Positions 8,206 through 16,569 of a stretch of 64,000 nt of DNA are shown here, one piece after another. Source of the DNA: a bacterium. GTDB lineage: Bacteria; Desulfobacterota; DSWW01. The DNA is taken from contig JANQFG010000118.1 in the NCBI GenBank assembly GCA_028277985.1, positions 120,645-184,644 of the forward strand, written 5' to 3'. Every line of letters starts with the position of its first letter. The first letter of the stretch is position 1. A program made the position numbers and the translations under genes. Under the pieces are notes generated by a model. The model worked only from the letters and a program-made list of their open reading frames with translations, did no database searches and was not told the origin of the DNA.

Positions 8206-8249
8206 TTGATATAACTTTAAAAGTATTATATTATGATACCGATAGTATC
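8206..8249 (+). promoter_or_regulatory. Sigma-70-type promoter with overlapping inverted repeat for the XRE gene
   Basis: TTGATA (8206-8211), 17 bases, TATTAT (8229-8234): a near-consensus housekeeping promoter in AT-rich DNA. GATAC-N5-GTATC (8235-8249) lies just downstream, across the expected transcript start, where a repressor would block initiation, which suggests autoregulation. TAAA-N17-CCGATA also occurs here (8218-8244) with the spacing of the two sigma-28-like sites, but in such AT-rich DNA that may be chance. Confidence 0.6.
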
Positions 8250-8265
8250 GAGACTCGGAGGCACC

Positions 8266-9024
8266 ATGAGCCAGACATCCCGGCTGGTCGAAACACTGAA
8301 GAAGGTCCTCAAGGCCAGGGGAATCACCTATCCCATGCTGGCCGAGGAGATGGGGCTGAGTGTGGCCAGCGTGAAGAGACTCTTCTCGAAGCACGGCTTC
8401 TCCCTCCACCGTCTCGAAGAGATATGCGAGATCCTGGACCTGGACTTCTACGACCTTGTCACGATGATGAAGCAGAGCGACCTCACACGACAGAGCGTTC
8501 TGAGCGTCGAGCAGGAACAGGCGCTGGCCGGAGAGCCGAAACTGTTCCTCTTCCTGTATTTCCTCGTCAATGGCTGGCCCCTTTCGCTCATCACCACCGA
8601 ATACGAGATCACCGAAGAAGAGGCGGCCACCTTCCTGTTCAAGCTCGATCGCCTGGGCCTCATCGAGCTTCATCCCGGCAACAGAATCCGCCTGCTCGTA
8701 TCGGACAGCGTCTTCTGGCGGAGGGACGGTTCGTTCTGGGAGCGCTATCACAAACCCATGACGGACGACTTCCTGGACCACGATTTCGACCAGATGGGCG
8801 CAAGGAGGCTGTTCAGTCCCGGCCAGCTTTCCGACGCCTCTCTGAAGATCGTCCTGAAGAAGATCGACGGTCTCATCCGGCAATTCAACGAGCTTTCAGA
8901 GATGGACACCTGTCTGCCCCTTGACGTTCGTCGCAGCACGGGTCTGTTCATCGGTTTTCGGCCGTGGGTATTCTCCATGATCGCGGATCTGAGAAGGAAG
9001 AAGCGATCATCCGGGCAAGCCTGA
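8266..9024 (+). CDS. XRE/Cro-family helix-turn-helix transcriptional regulator
   Basis: About 252 residues from ATG 8266 (MSQTSRLVETL), chosen because CGGAGG stands just upstream and because an earlier in-frame ATG at 8233 lies inside the -10 element. Residues 8-60 are an XRE-type DNA-binding domain (ITYPMLAEEMGLSVASVKRL is the helix-turn-helix). Residues 80-150 look like a second small helical or winged domain (EEEAATFLFKLDRLGLIEL), and the tail is basic. It is divergent from the dehydratase/crotonase pair, the likely targets, and is followed 17 bp later by a ferredoxin-domain gene. An effector, perhaps a CoA ester, is a guess. Confidence 0.85.
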   Translation: MSQTSRLVETLKKVLKARGITYPMLAEEMGLSVASVKRLFSKHGFSLHRLEEICEILDLDFYDLVTMMKQSDLTRQSVLSVEQEQALAGEPKLFLFLYFLVNGWPLSLITTEYEITEEEAATFLFKLDRLGLIELHPGNRIRLLVSDSVFWRRDGSFWERYHKPMTDDFLDHDFDQMGARRLFSPGQLSDASLKIVLKKIDGLIRQFNELSEMDTCLPLDVRRSTGLFIGFRPWVFSMIADLRRKKRSSGQA

Positions 9025-9041
9025 GACTAAAGGAGTCCTTT

Positions 9042-9884
9042 ATGAAGCACCCGAGAGGATCGTTCGGCCCGACAAGGCAGGCCACTTATCTGGAGGCGAA
9101 GAAGTCCCTGCCCAAATTCGATCGGTACAAGAGGCTCAGTTCTTACCCGGTCCTGAAATGGCTGCTGAACTGGATCTGGTCGCCCCGTCGCTGGGAGGTC
9201 ACGGCGGTCCCCATCAATGTGGAGGTCACCGCGCCGGAGACGGTCTCGGTTCCGAGAAGAATCATGGAACGCCTGATAGAGGAAGCAGAAGAGATCTTCG
9301 TGATGGACACCTGCTACTGCCGGGACCTATTCGAGCACAAACTGGAGTACGTGGATATCGGCTGCATGGCCTTCGGACCCGGGACCAGAAGGATTCACCC
9401 GTCCCACGGTCGTTTCGTGGACAGACAGGAAGCGGTGGAGCACGTGCCGAAGGCCGCACGGGCAGGCCTCGTCGCAGACGTAGCATGGGTGTGGATCGAT
9501 CCCTACACTTGGGGCTCCAAGCCTTTCGATCAGCAGCTGTTCGTCTGTTTCTGCGACGACAAGTGCTTCTACCGTGGATCGATGCAGAAACGAGGACCGA
9601 ACCTGAACAAGACTTACAAGAAGCTGCCGGGCGCTTCCGTCCAGGTCGACCCGGCGAGTTGCGACGGGTGTGGCGAGTGCGTCGAAAGCTGCTTTGTAGC
9701 GGAAATGAAGCTCGAGGACGGGATCGCCGTCACGGGAAAGGACTGCAAGGTGTGCGGTCGATGTGCAGAAGTCTGCCCGAGAGGCGCGATCCGGATCCTC
9801 TTTGATGACGAAGAGACCATCTTCAAGGAGTTCATGAACCGGATCCGCTCAAAGACGAGCATCGCCTCGAAGCAGGCCCCGTGA
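9042..9884 (+). CDS. Cysteine-rich protein with two C-terminal [4Fe-4S] ferredoxin clusters (copy 3)
   Basis: 280 residues from ATG 9042, which has AGGAG six bases upstream; a longer frame from 8964 would overlap the regulator and is not favoured. C-terminal clusters: C207-C210-C213-C217 and C235-C238-C241-C245. Upstream cysteines CYC at 91-93 with C108, and CFCDDKC at 169-175, occupy the same places as CPC and CNCC in the proteins at 1990 and 3745. An aromatic segment (VLKWLLNWIWSPRRW, residues 37-51) is shared in character with copy 1. It is co-transcribed with the XRE gene. It may be a redox partner of the dehydratase region; this is inference. Confidence 0.75.
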   Translation: MKHPRGSFGPTRQATYLEAKKSLPKFDRYKRLSSYPVLKWLLNWIWSPRRWEVTAVPINVEVTAPETVSVPRRIMERLIEEAEEIFVMDTCYCRDLFEHKLEYVDIGCMAFGPGTRRIHPSHGRFVDRQEAVEHVPKAARAGLVADVAWVWIDPYTWGSKPFDQQLFVCFCDDKCFYRGSMQKRGPNLNKTYKKLPGASVQVDPASCDGCGECVESCFVAEMKLEDGIAVTGKDCKVCGRCAEVCPRGAIRILFDDEETIFKEFMNRIRSKTSIASKQAP

Positions 9885-9886
9885 CC

Positions 9887-11533
9887 TCAGCTTGAAGTCC
9901 TGTTCGCCGCCCTTCTGCGTAAGAGGAGCAGATACGCGAACGGAATCAAAACAAGAGCCGCGTGGTTCATTAAGACGGCGACAGACGGCTCTCGGGCGCT
10001 CATACCCGCCCTTCCGGTCTGGGCAGGGGCAACCTCCCAGTCAGGAGGAGGAGGCGGCGGGGGCGGCGGATCCTCTTCGAAGGGCACGGCGAACGTGGCC
10101 AGGGTGGCAACGACGGACCGGGTGCAGTCCATCATGAAGTCCCAGTCATTCAAGCTCGGGCCCACCGTGTCTGCATCCGTATGAATGAACGGTGAGTAGT
10201 CGGCCTTGTCTTCGAAGAACCAGATAGCAGGCCATCCTTTCCGGTGAAACGGCCTGTGGTCCGTTGTTGCCCCCCATCCGCTGCCGGCCCACTCCCTGAT
10301 TCTGCCAAAACCTGTGACGTACGTATCGATCGCGTCGATGGCCTGATCCCGAAGCGCGTCAGCCGCAGCGACCGTAGCGTCGTCCCCGGTCCCTATGTCG
10401 TCCTGGACGATGAGATCCACATCCGGAATGTCACCGTTCGCAACATAGCCGATCATATCGATGTTCACCATGGCGACGATATTCTCAGCCCTTACGGCGG
10501 CCTGGTCCGCATGATACTGAGAACCCACGAGCACGAATTCCTCTGCGGAAAAGGTGACGAACCGGATCGTCTTCTCGAACTCGTATCCGCTCAGAATACG
10601 GGCGGTCTCCAGAACGGCCGCGGTTCCCGTGGCGTTGTCGTCTGCACCCGGGGCCGAGGAATCCGGATCGCCGTTGCAGGGACTGCTCCAGCTGCCGCAG
10701 ACAGAATCGTAGTGGGCGCCAAGAATGACGATCTCTTCGGGATGAACGGTTCCCGGAATCTCTGCAACCACGTTGTCCGAGAATACGTCGAGGCCCTCGT
10801 CGATATCCTCGTAGCTCAGGTTCACGCCCGAGAACCCGTAGGATTCGAACTCACCGTGGATGAATTCTGCCGCCGCAACCCCGCCCTGTGTATTCGCACG
10901 TCTGGTTCCGTAGCCTCCGTTCGAAACCAGATCATTCACAAGGGCCTCGAGGGATGAGGTATCGACGGCGGCCACCATCTCCTCGATAGAGGGATCGGCC
11001 GCCGTGCTCGTCGAAGCGGCCCCGCCCGAAAGAAACCCATCCATGATTGCTGTGCCCGACGGCGCGAAATCCGGTGCAGGCACTTTCGGATCGCTCACGA
11101 GGCGGATCGGGTCCAGAGAGAGCTCTTCCACCTTCGGCCCCAGGCCCTTCAGGTCCTCGGCCTCTTCCGGAGTGGCGCGCACGAGTACCATCCCACCTTC
11201 CCGGGTCAGGACCTTGGTGAGAGAGCCAACCTCCTCGAGTTGTTCCACACTCCGGGAAAACAGGATGTAATAGCCGTATGCCGCCGGGTCCCTGTCGAGG
11301 ATCTCGAAGCTCGTACCCTTTGCTTCCAGGGCGTCCAGGTCCTCTCGATCCACCAGACCGAGATAGGAGGTCCCGAAACTGCGGACGATGTCGATGCGGG
11401 CCCGCAGGTCCCTGACATCCTCTCCAGAAGTGGAAAAACGGATCAGCCATCTACCTTCATCCGCTGCGACCGAGGTGAGGCAAACAAGCAGAAGAAAGGC
11501 GGCAAAGCCCCTGGAAACGGCATGTCTTCCCAT
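9887..11533 (-). CDS. Secreted M28-family metallopeptidase with C-terminal anchor
   Basis: A 548-residue exported protein. A signal peptide occupies residues 1-24 (cleavage near SVAADE). Residues 25-150 resemble an inhibitory or propeptide-like region. The M28 aminopeptidase domain follows, with zinc ligands H274 (AHYDS), D298/D299 (GADDNATG), E331/E332 (FSAEEF), D359 (NIDMIGY) and a final His in the segment FIHTDADT. A nine-proline stretch then leads to a hydrophobic segment and the basic end LLLLRRRAANRTSS, which looks like a cell-surface retention or sorting signal. The same C-terminal style is seen in the genes at 11714 and 13434. The peptidase is probably periplasmic or surface-held and digests peptides. 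Confidence 0.88.
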   Translation of the reverse strand: MGRHAVSRGFAAFLLLVCLTSVAADEGRWLIRFSTSGEDVRDLRARIDIVRSFGTSYLGLVDREDLDALEAKGTSFEILDRDPAAYGYYILFSRSVEQLEEVGSLTKVLTREGGMVLVRATPEEAEDLKGLGPKVEELSLDPIRLVSDPKVPAPDFAPSGTAIMDGFLSGGAASTSTAADPSIEEMVAAVDTSSLEALVNDLVSNGGYGTRRANTQGGVAAAEFIHGEFESYGFSGVNLSYEDIDEGLDVFSDNVVAEIPGTVHPEEIVILGAHYDSVCGSWSSPCNGDPDSSAPGADDNATGTAAVLETARILSGYEFEKTIRFVTFSAEEFVLVGSQYHADQAAVRAENIVAMVNIDMIGYVANGDIPDVDLIVQDDIGTGDDATVAAADALRDQAIDAIDTYVTGFGRIREWAGSGWGATTDHRPFHRKGWPAIWFFEDKADYSPFIHTDADTVGPSLNDWDFMMDCTRSVVATLATFAVPFEEDPPPPPPPPPDWEVAPAQTGRAGMSAREPSVAVLMNHAALVLIPFAYLLLLRRRAANRTSS

Positions 11534-11550
11534 GCGAAGACCCCCTAGAC

Positions 11551-11569
11551 AATGTTATATTAGAACATT
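11551..11569. promoter_or_regulatory. Inverted repeat in AT-rich divergent region
   Basis: AATGTT-N7-AACATT in the 180-bp AT-rich space between two divergent genes for exported proteins. It could be an operator for either; no clear -35/-10 pair was assigned. Confidence 0.25.
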
Positions 11570-11713
11570 AATGAATATATCATAAGAAATAAAAGATTGC
11601 ATTCTACCCTTCGGATTGCTAGAATTTGATTCATGGATGTTGTTATATTGGTTACATCAATATCTGTCTAAATATTACAACGCTGGGACACTCATCAAAA
11701 AAGGGGGACAACC

Positions 11714-13336
11714 GTGACGAGACGAACAACGACGACCCTTGGTGTATGGCTGACGTCGGTCATCATGCTCTGCGCCGTTCCCGTTGCCGGACAGATGCCG
11801 GATCCCATCTTCCTGGCCGAACCAGGGCTTGCGGTGGGTACGGGCCCCAGCTTCGTCGCCACAGGGGACGTGAACGGAGACGGCAAATTGGATCTGGTCG
11901 CTTCGAACTACGACAGCGACAACGTTTCCGTGCTCCTCGGTAACAGTGACGGGACCTTTGGTGCGGCCATCAACTCGGACGCAGGTCTGGGGGCACAGGG
12001 CATTGCCCTGGGACATCTCGACGGCGACCAACACCTGGATCTCGTTACGGCCAACAGCGACGCCGACAGCATATCCGTGCTCCTCGGAAACGGGGACGGC
12101 AGCTTCACCGAGTTGTCGGAACCCCTTCTCGGCGATTTCCCTCACCAGCTGGCGCTGGGCCTGGTGAACGGCGACGCGCAATTGGACCTGGTCGTGGCGA
12201 GCGTTCGTGACAGCTCCATATACTATCTCGAGGGCAACGGGGACGGGACGTTCGATCCGGCAGTCGCCGTGCTCAACGATCCGACCAATGCCGAGTGGTG
12301 CCAGACCGTGGCGCTGGGCGACCTGAATCAGGACAATGATCTGGACATCGTTTCGGGGAACTACAGGACGAACAACATCTCCGTTCTCCTTGGAAACGGG
12401 GACGGAACATTCGGCACACCTGCACACTACGTAACCGACGAGACGCCCGGCAACATCGGGGGCAGGGTTACCATCGCAGACCTGAATAAGGACCAGAAGC
12501 CGGATCTGATCATTGGCAACGAGTCGAGCGCTGAAATGGCCGTGCTTCTCAACCAGGGCGGCGGCACCTTCAACGACGCAACGGCATCTGACCGCTACCC
12601 TGCCGGCACCCATCCGGTGGAAATCGTGGCCGCAGATTTTGACGCGGACGGGAACGTTGATCTGGCCGTCTGCAGCTATGGAACGGACGACGATGTCTAT
12701 GTGTATCCCGGCCTTGGTGACGGTACGTTCGACAGCCTGAACGTGCAGACTTTCGATGCCGGTGTTAATTCCTGGGGAATGTCGGGCGGCATGCTCGATA
12801 CAGAGACGCGAATAGACCTGGCCGTGGCCGCTCACGGCAGCGACCAGGTCGTCGTGCTCCTCAACCAGGTTCTGGCGTGCACGGATGCGGATGAGGACGG
12901 CTATTCCGTTGAAACGGAAGGCTGTGGTCCGGTGGACTGTGATGATTCCGATCCTGATGTGAACCCCGGGGCCACGGAAATCTGTAATGGTATCGACGAC
13001 GACTGTGACGACGTCACGGATCAGGTGGACGACGACAACGACGGATTCCTGGCCGAAGCTTGCGGTGGAGATGATTGCGACGACACTGATCCGGATGTCC
13101 ACCCGGGCGTCTTCGAAGCCTACCCCGGGGATCCGGTCTGCATGGACGGTATCGACAACAACTGCAACGGGTACACGGACGGAGAGGATGCGGGTTGTGC
13201 AGAAGTGGCGGCCTGGGAGGCCTCCACAATGGGTGCCGGCGATGCGAGGAACTCACGCGCTGCGAATGCGCTGTTCATGATCATCATCCCGGTCGGCGCG
13301 GCGCTTCTCTGGAAAACGCGCAAAAACGTGAGGTAG
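11714..13336 (+). CDS. Secreted FG-GAP/VCBS beta-propeller protein with MopE-type metal-binding motifs and C-terminal anchor
   Basis: 540 residues from a GTG at 11714 (AAAGGGGG upstream), with a signal peptide ending near VAGQ. Residues 45-390 hold about seven FG-GAP/VCBS-like repeats with calcium-type loops such as GDVNGDGKLDL and GNGDGTF, predicting a seven-bladed propeller. Residues 395-500 contain two MopE-type motifs (CDDSDPDVNPGATEICNGID and a second copy), cysteine-paired Asp-rich loops proposed to bind metals. The tail ends in a hydrophobic stretch and KTRKNVR. It is likely a surface protein for adhesion or carbohydrate binding. The gene ends in front of a strong terminator. Confidence 0.88.
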   Translation: MTRRTTTTLGVWLTSVIMLCAVPVAGQMPDPIFLAEPGLAVGTGPSFVATGDVNGDGKLDLVASNYDSDNVSVLLGNSDGTFGAAINSDAGLGAQGIALGHLDGDQHLDLVTANSDADSISVLLGNGDGSFTELSEPLLGDFPHQLALGLVNGDAQLDLVVASVRDSSIYYLEGNGDGTFDPAVAVLNDPTNAEWCQTVALGDLNQDNDLDIVSGNYRTNNISVLLGNGDGTFGTPAHYVTDETPGNIGGRVTIADLNKDQKPDLIIGNESSAEMAVLLNQGGGTFNDATASDRYPAGTHPVEIVAADFDADGNVDLAVCSYGTDDDVYVYPGLGDGTFDSLNVQTFDAGVNSWGMSGGMLDTETRIDLAVAAHGSDQVVVLLNQVLACTDADEDGYSVETEGCGPVDCDDSDPDVNPGATEICNGIDDDCDDVTDQVDDDNDGFLAEACGGDDCDDTDPDVHPGVFEAYPGDPVCMDGIDNNCNGYTDGEDAGCAEVAAWEASTMGAGDARNSRAANALFMIIIPVGAALLWKTRKNVR

Positions 13337-13360
13337 AGAAACCTTTTCCGATACTCGATG

Positions 13361-13399
13361 AAAGGCCGTATCCCTCCTCAGCAGGGATACGGCCTTTTT
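13361..13399. terminator. Strong intrinsic terminator between convergent genes
   Basis: A 15-bp perfect stem (13361-13375 with 13383-13397), seven-base loop CCTCAGC, ending in TTTTT on the plus strand. It stands 25 bp after the FG-GAP gene and 35 bp from the end of the convergent glycoside-hydrolase gene, so it may serve both, though the T run favours the plus strand. Confidence 0.93.
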
Positions 13400-13433
13400 C
13401 ATGTGCCGAATGGATCCTGGCCCTGCCGGCAGA

Positions 13434-15926
13434 CTAGCCCTCGCCCACCCTTCTGCTCACACGGACCGCTCTCAAGAAAACTGCCCCTGCGAGGATCAGA
13501 AGAGGCCCCAGGAAGACGGAAAAGATGCTCAACCTCTGCGAGGTCGGATGCCCTTGGAACGTCGAGGCGTCTGCCGTGGAAGCTCCTGCGCAGGGAGTTG
13601 CCCCATCGTCGCCCCCGCCGGGCCCGGGGTCCCCGTCCGGATCTCCGCTCCCAGCCACAGGCTTTGCGGTGGTCTTGTTGGAGAAGCCGCTCTCGTTTCC
13701 GACTCGGTCCACGGCACGAATCGCGTAGGTATAGGTCACACCGTTGTCCACTCCTGCATCCAGGTAGTCGGTTCCCAGAATCGGTGTGACGTTGACCCGG
13801 AAGCCGAACGGGCCTTCCGGGGACCGGGACCGGTAAACATGGTAGCCGTCGAGGTCCGGGTCCGAGTTCGAATCCCAGAACAACCGGATTCTTCCATCAC
13901 CCGCACTCGCGCGCAATCCAGCCGGATTCAGCGGGGCCTGCTGATCCGAGCCGGATCGATGGAACGCAAGAACTGTAACCGAGTGCTTGGGAAAGCTGTG
14001 TGAGAAGGAGCTGCCGGGAACATAGCGTGTAGTCTCGGTCGTGGACACACAATCCCCGGAGGGGCAGTCCTCAGGATCGTTGCTTACGCCCGGGGAGTCC
14101 CCTGTGATCGTGAGCACTCTGCACGGCGAACCGGGTTGAAACCCTTCCAGGTTTATTTGCGCCTGCAGGTCCTGTTCCGGATGCAGGTTCACAACGAACA
14201 GAGAGAGCTTGTCACCCGCGCTCGAAGTTGACGCGAGGGCATGAACGTAGGGCATCACAAAATCCTGCTGAGCAGAGCCAACGGTCAGACCTGTCTGCCA
14301 GCCGGTGAGAAAACTCTCGGAATCGAACACTTCCGTGGGAACAACCCAATCCAGAGCATTCCGTCGGTAAGCTCTCAGGAAATGAAATGCCGGTCTTCTG
14401 TGAGGATCCGGCCTGGCACGTTCCATTGCCATACCGTCATAGGCCACCCCTTCGATCGCACCGATACCATCCTGCTCCTGGAAGAGAAACCAGTAGTTCA
14501 CCAGCTCTAAACCGTTACGCAAAAAGGAATGATAGAGACAGGCCAGATTCAGCATCTCCCGGAGCGAATCCGCTTTGCCGATATAGGGTGGGCTGCCGGC
14601 GCTCTGGTATTGAGAGTTTGCCTCCGTATAGAAGACCGGTTTGCCTCCGGTGTAAGGCTGCGCCGCCTGTAACGACCCTTCCGCAACACGCCAACCACCG
14701 AGCATGGAATGGTAGAAGGCGAGGCTGTCCTTGAGATCGATCCACACCGGATCTTCCTCGCCTTGCTTGTAAAGGTAGAGCTGCTGGCAAACGGTGATTT
14801 GGTTTCCGTTTGACAGGTCGCTCACTTCGAGCTTCAGAGAGTGCTGGCCGGCCGGGAGAAAGAAGCTGGGCGTCTCCAGAACCTGCACAGCGTCCGGGAG
14901 TTGCCAATTCCCTCTTTCCTGCCCATCGATCCAGAGTCTCAACCTGGGACAAACGCCCCATCTACAGCCACCCTCGACAGGGTGTTCGACCCGGTATTCG
15001 CCGGCACTGTCCAGATGGAAGTCGACCTCGACCGATGTTCCGTTGCTGTGCAGCCTGAACCCGTCTACCAGACCGCTTCCACCGGGAGGATAGGTGTGAT
15101 GAATCCAGAAATCGAAGGCATGCCCTGCCTCATCCAGCATGAGGGTGTGGTAGTCCAGCCACGCTCCCCGCCCATATATGGGGTCCAGCGACGACCCCGT
15201 TCGGATCACCCCTACCTGGATGGTCGGGTCGATCGCCTTCATGGCAGCGGAGTAATCCCTGACTCGCCGGGCGTAGTCCAGAAAGCCGGGCCATGTTTCC
15301 TCGTTGCCCAGCTCCCAGTACTTCACTCCGTAGGGCTCCTTGTGCCCGTTCGCTGCTCGTCTTGCCGCCCAGTCGATTCCTCCTCCCGGGTTCGAGCCAT
15401 CGTTCGGGGCATTACAGTATTCCACCCAATCCGCTGCATCCTGAACCGTTCCCAACCTCTTCCCGCTGACAGAAACGTTCACGACCAGATTCGCCTTTGC
15501 CCCCAGTTCCTCGCAATACTGGAGAAATTCATCGGTCCCGAAGGTCTGGGGGATCCCTATTCCATCATAGTTCGGATTCCGCCCCGCAAAGGGCCCGATT
15601 CCGGCCTTCCAGTGAAAGTTGTTTGCGCCCAAACCGTGGGGGTAGCGCAAAACGGTCGGTCCCAGGTCGCTGACGAGAGGAAGATAGCGGTTCCAGATGC
15701 CCTTCGCCACCTCATACTCCGCCTGGTTGGACACCCACTCGTTGAAGCCCATGGTGGAGCCACTGTAGATGACGGCATTCCCGAAAATCTGTGGGCTGAT
15801 CCTCTCCCGAACTCCGTTTGCATCCACCTGGATCTCAAGTGCCGAGGAAGGGTGCGCGGCCATAAGCGTGCAGATCAGCACTATCGTCGCAGACAAGAGC
15901 CTGGTCGTTGAATGAGTAATCTTCAT
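13434..15926 (-). CDS. Secreted clan-A glycoside hydrolase (alpha-L-arabinofuranosidase/GH51-like) with fibronectin III domain and C-terminal anchor
   Basis: 830 residues with a signal peptide (residues 1-29). The N-terminal part resembles a (beta/alpha)8 hydrolase of the arabinofuranosidase type: acid/base E209 in YWELGNEE and a likely nucleophile E435 in VFYTEANS. Between them, residues 290-390 form an inserted beta-rich domain (VDFHLDSAGEYRVEH, LRLWIDGQERGN) like a carbohydrate-binding/PA14-type module. Residues 535-660 fit a beta-sandwich, and 665-760 a fibronectin type III domain (RIRLFWDSNSDPDLDGYHVY). A Gly/Asp-rich linker and a hydrophobic segment with basic tail (RAVRVSRRVGEG) end the protein. 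It probably acts on polysaccharide outside the cell. The exact GH family is uncertain. Confidence 0.8.
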   Translation of the reverse strand: MKITHSTTRLLSATIVLICTLMAAHPSSALEIQVDANGVRERISPQIFGNAVIYSGSTMGFNEWVSNQAEYEVAKGIWNRYLPLVSDLGPTVLRYPHGLGANNFHWKAGIGPFAGRNPNYDGIGIPQTFGTDEFLQYCEELGAKANLVVNVSVSGKRLGTVQDAADWVEYCNAPNDGSNPGGGIDWAARRAANGHKEPYGVKYWELGNEETWPGFLDYARRVRDYSAAMKAIDPTIQVGVIRTGSSLDPIYGRGAWLDYHTLMLDEAGHAFDFWIHHTYPPGGSGLVDGFRLHSNGTSVEVDFHLDSAGEYRVEHPVEGGCRWGVCPRLRLWIDGQERGNWQLPDAVQVLETPSFFLPAGQHSLKLEVSDLSNGNQITVCQQLYLYKQGEEDPVWIDLKDSLAFYHSMLGGWRVAEGSLQAAQPYTGGKPVFYTEANSQYQSAGSPPYIGKADSLREMLNLACLYHSFLRNGLELVNYWFLFQEQDGIGAIEGVAYDGMAMERARPDPHRRPAFHFLRAYRRNALDWVVPTEVFDSESFLTGWQTGLTVGSAQQDFVMPYVHALASTSSAGDKLSLFVVNLHPEQDLQAQINLEGFQPGSPCRVLTITGDSPGVSNDPEDCPSGDCVSTTETTRYVPGSSFSHSFPKHSVTVLAFHRSGSDQQAPLNPAGLRASAGDGRIRLFWDSNSDPDLDGYHVYRSRSPEGPFGFRVNVTPILGTDYLDAGVDNGVTYTYAIRAVDRVGNESGFSNKTTAKPVAGSGDPDGDPGPGGGDDGATPCAGASTADASTFQGHPTSQRLSIFSVFLGPLLILAGAVFLRAVRVSRRVGEG

Positions 15927-16403
15927 GATCGATGGGTCTCCGAGGTTTGATTTCTATCGCTTCAACCGGTCACGGCGGGAGCCGTACAAGATTATTCGTC
16001 CATCAGGAGTCAGGAGTTTAAATGAGATTTGATTGCTCCAACCCCGAAGAGTTCCTTTTTAATGCACAAAACTCACCCGTGCCCTTCTAAGTGTACAGAA
16101 CACTTGGACAAGAGAGTGTATGAATGGGGGAATGAAGCCCACCGCAGGCAGGATCATTCGGTGAAAAAATATTCAGGGATTTTTGATGATATCAGAGCAA
16201 GGTTGGGAGAAGACCCTTTGATTGTGAATTGTCGATAAAGAGAAAGAATAGGGCATTGGGCAATGCTGTGTCAAAAGGAACCGACCGCTGGAGAGCAGGG
16301 GGCTTCTGGGCACCAATACGTCGTGCTTCTTTGTTGAACGAACGTCTCCACGAGGATGAAGACCAGAACGATCGGAACATGTTTATAACATCCTTAATAG
16401 GGC
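15927..16403. other. Intergenic region with no convincing gene
   Basis: Lower in GC than its surroundings. It holds a small inverted repeat AAGTGT-N5-ACACTT (16089-16105) and a 69-codon open frame at 16029-16238 with no ribosome site; its last 25 codons look protein-like, so it could be a relic. Nothing recognisable as a mobile element was found. Confidence 0.4.
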
Positions 16404-16431
16404 TAAAGGTCCCATGTCGGACAGCCGATAA
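16404..16431 (+). promoter_or_regulatory. Sigma-28 (FliA)-like promoter of the chemoreceptor gene
   Basis: TAAAG (16404-16408), 16 bases, CCGATA (16425-16430); the -10 region reads GCCGATAA, exactly the flagellar sigma consensus. The TAAA-to-CCGATA spacing is 17, one base longer than the enterobacterial consensus but the same as in front of cheW. Both sites also share TCCCA shortly after TAAAG. It predicts a leader of about 130 bases. Confidence 0.65.
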
Positions 16432-16528
16432 ATCCTACTAAAAAGGTAGGCATCTAGCGTCCGGAGCACTCGAGGAAGGACGACCGTGAAGACGGGCCGC
16501 CACGCCGGAGCGTATCGGCATGGGACCT
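16407..16528 (+). repeat. Long-range inverted repeat / possible structured leader before the chemoreceptor gene
   Basis: AGGTCCCATG (16407-16416) pairs perfectly with CATGGGACCT (16519-16528), and GCCGATA (16424-16430) with TATCGGC (16513-16519). Inside lie three small hairpins: CCTAC/GTAGG (16434-16450), CGTCC/GGACG (16458-16482) and CCGT-GAAG-ACGG (16484-16495). This nested layout would suit a folded RNA of about 120 bases. However, the left arm overlaps the sigma-28-like promoter, so RNA from that promoter would lack the outer stem. It does not match the c-di-GMP riboswitch core as I know it. Confidence 0.55.
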
Positions 16529-16569
16529 CAAGAAGACAATCTGCTTAGCGATGGGAACGGAGAGACGGG

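Noticed and set aside
11675..13102. A 475-codon minus-strand frame over the FG-GAP protein gene
   Set aside because: Its repeats only mirror the repeats of the real plus-strand protein; no ribosome site.
16407..16528. c-di-GMP (GEMM) riboswitch before the chemoreceptor
   Set aside because: The position is typical and one hairpin looks similar, but the conserved core around the ACGCAAAGCC segment is missing.
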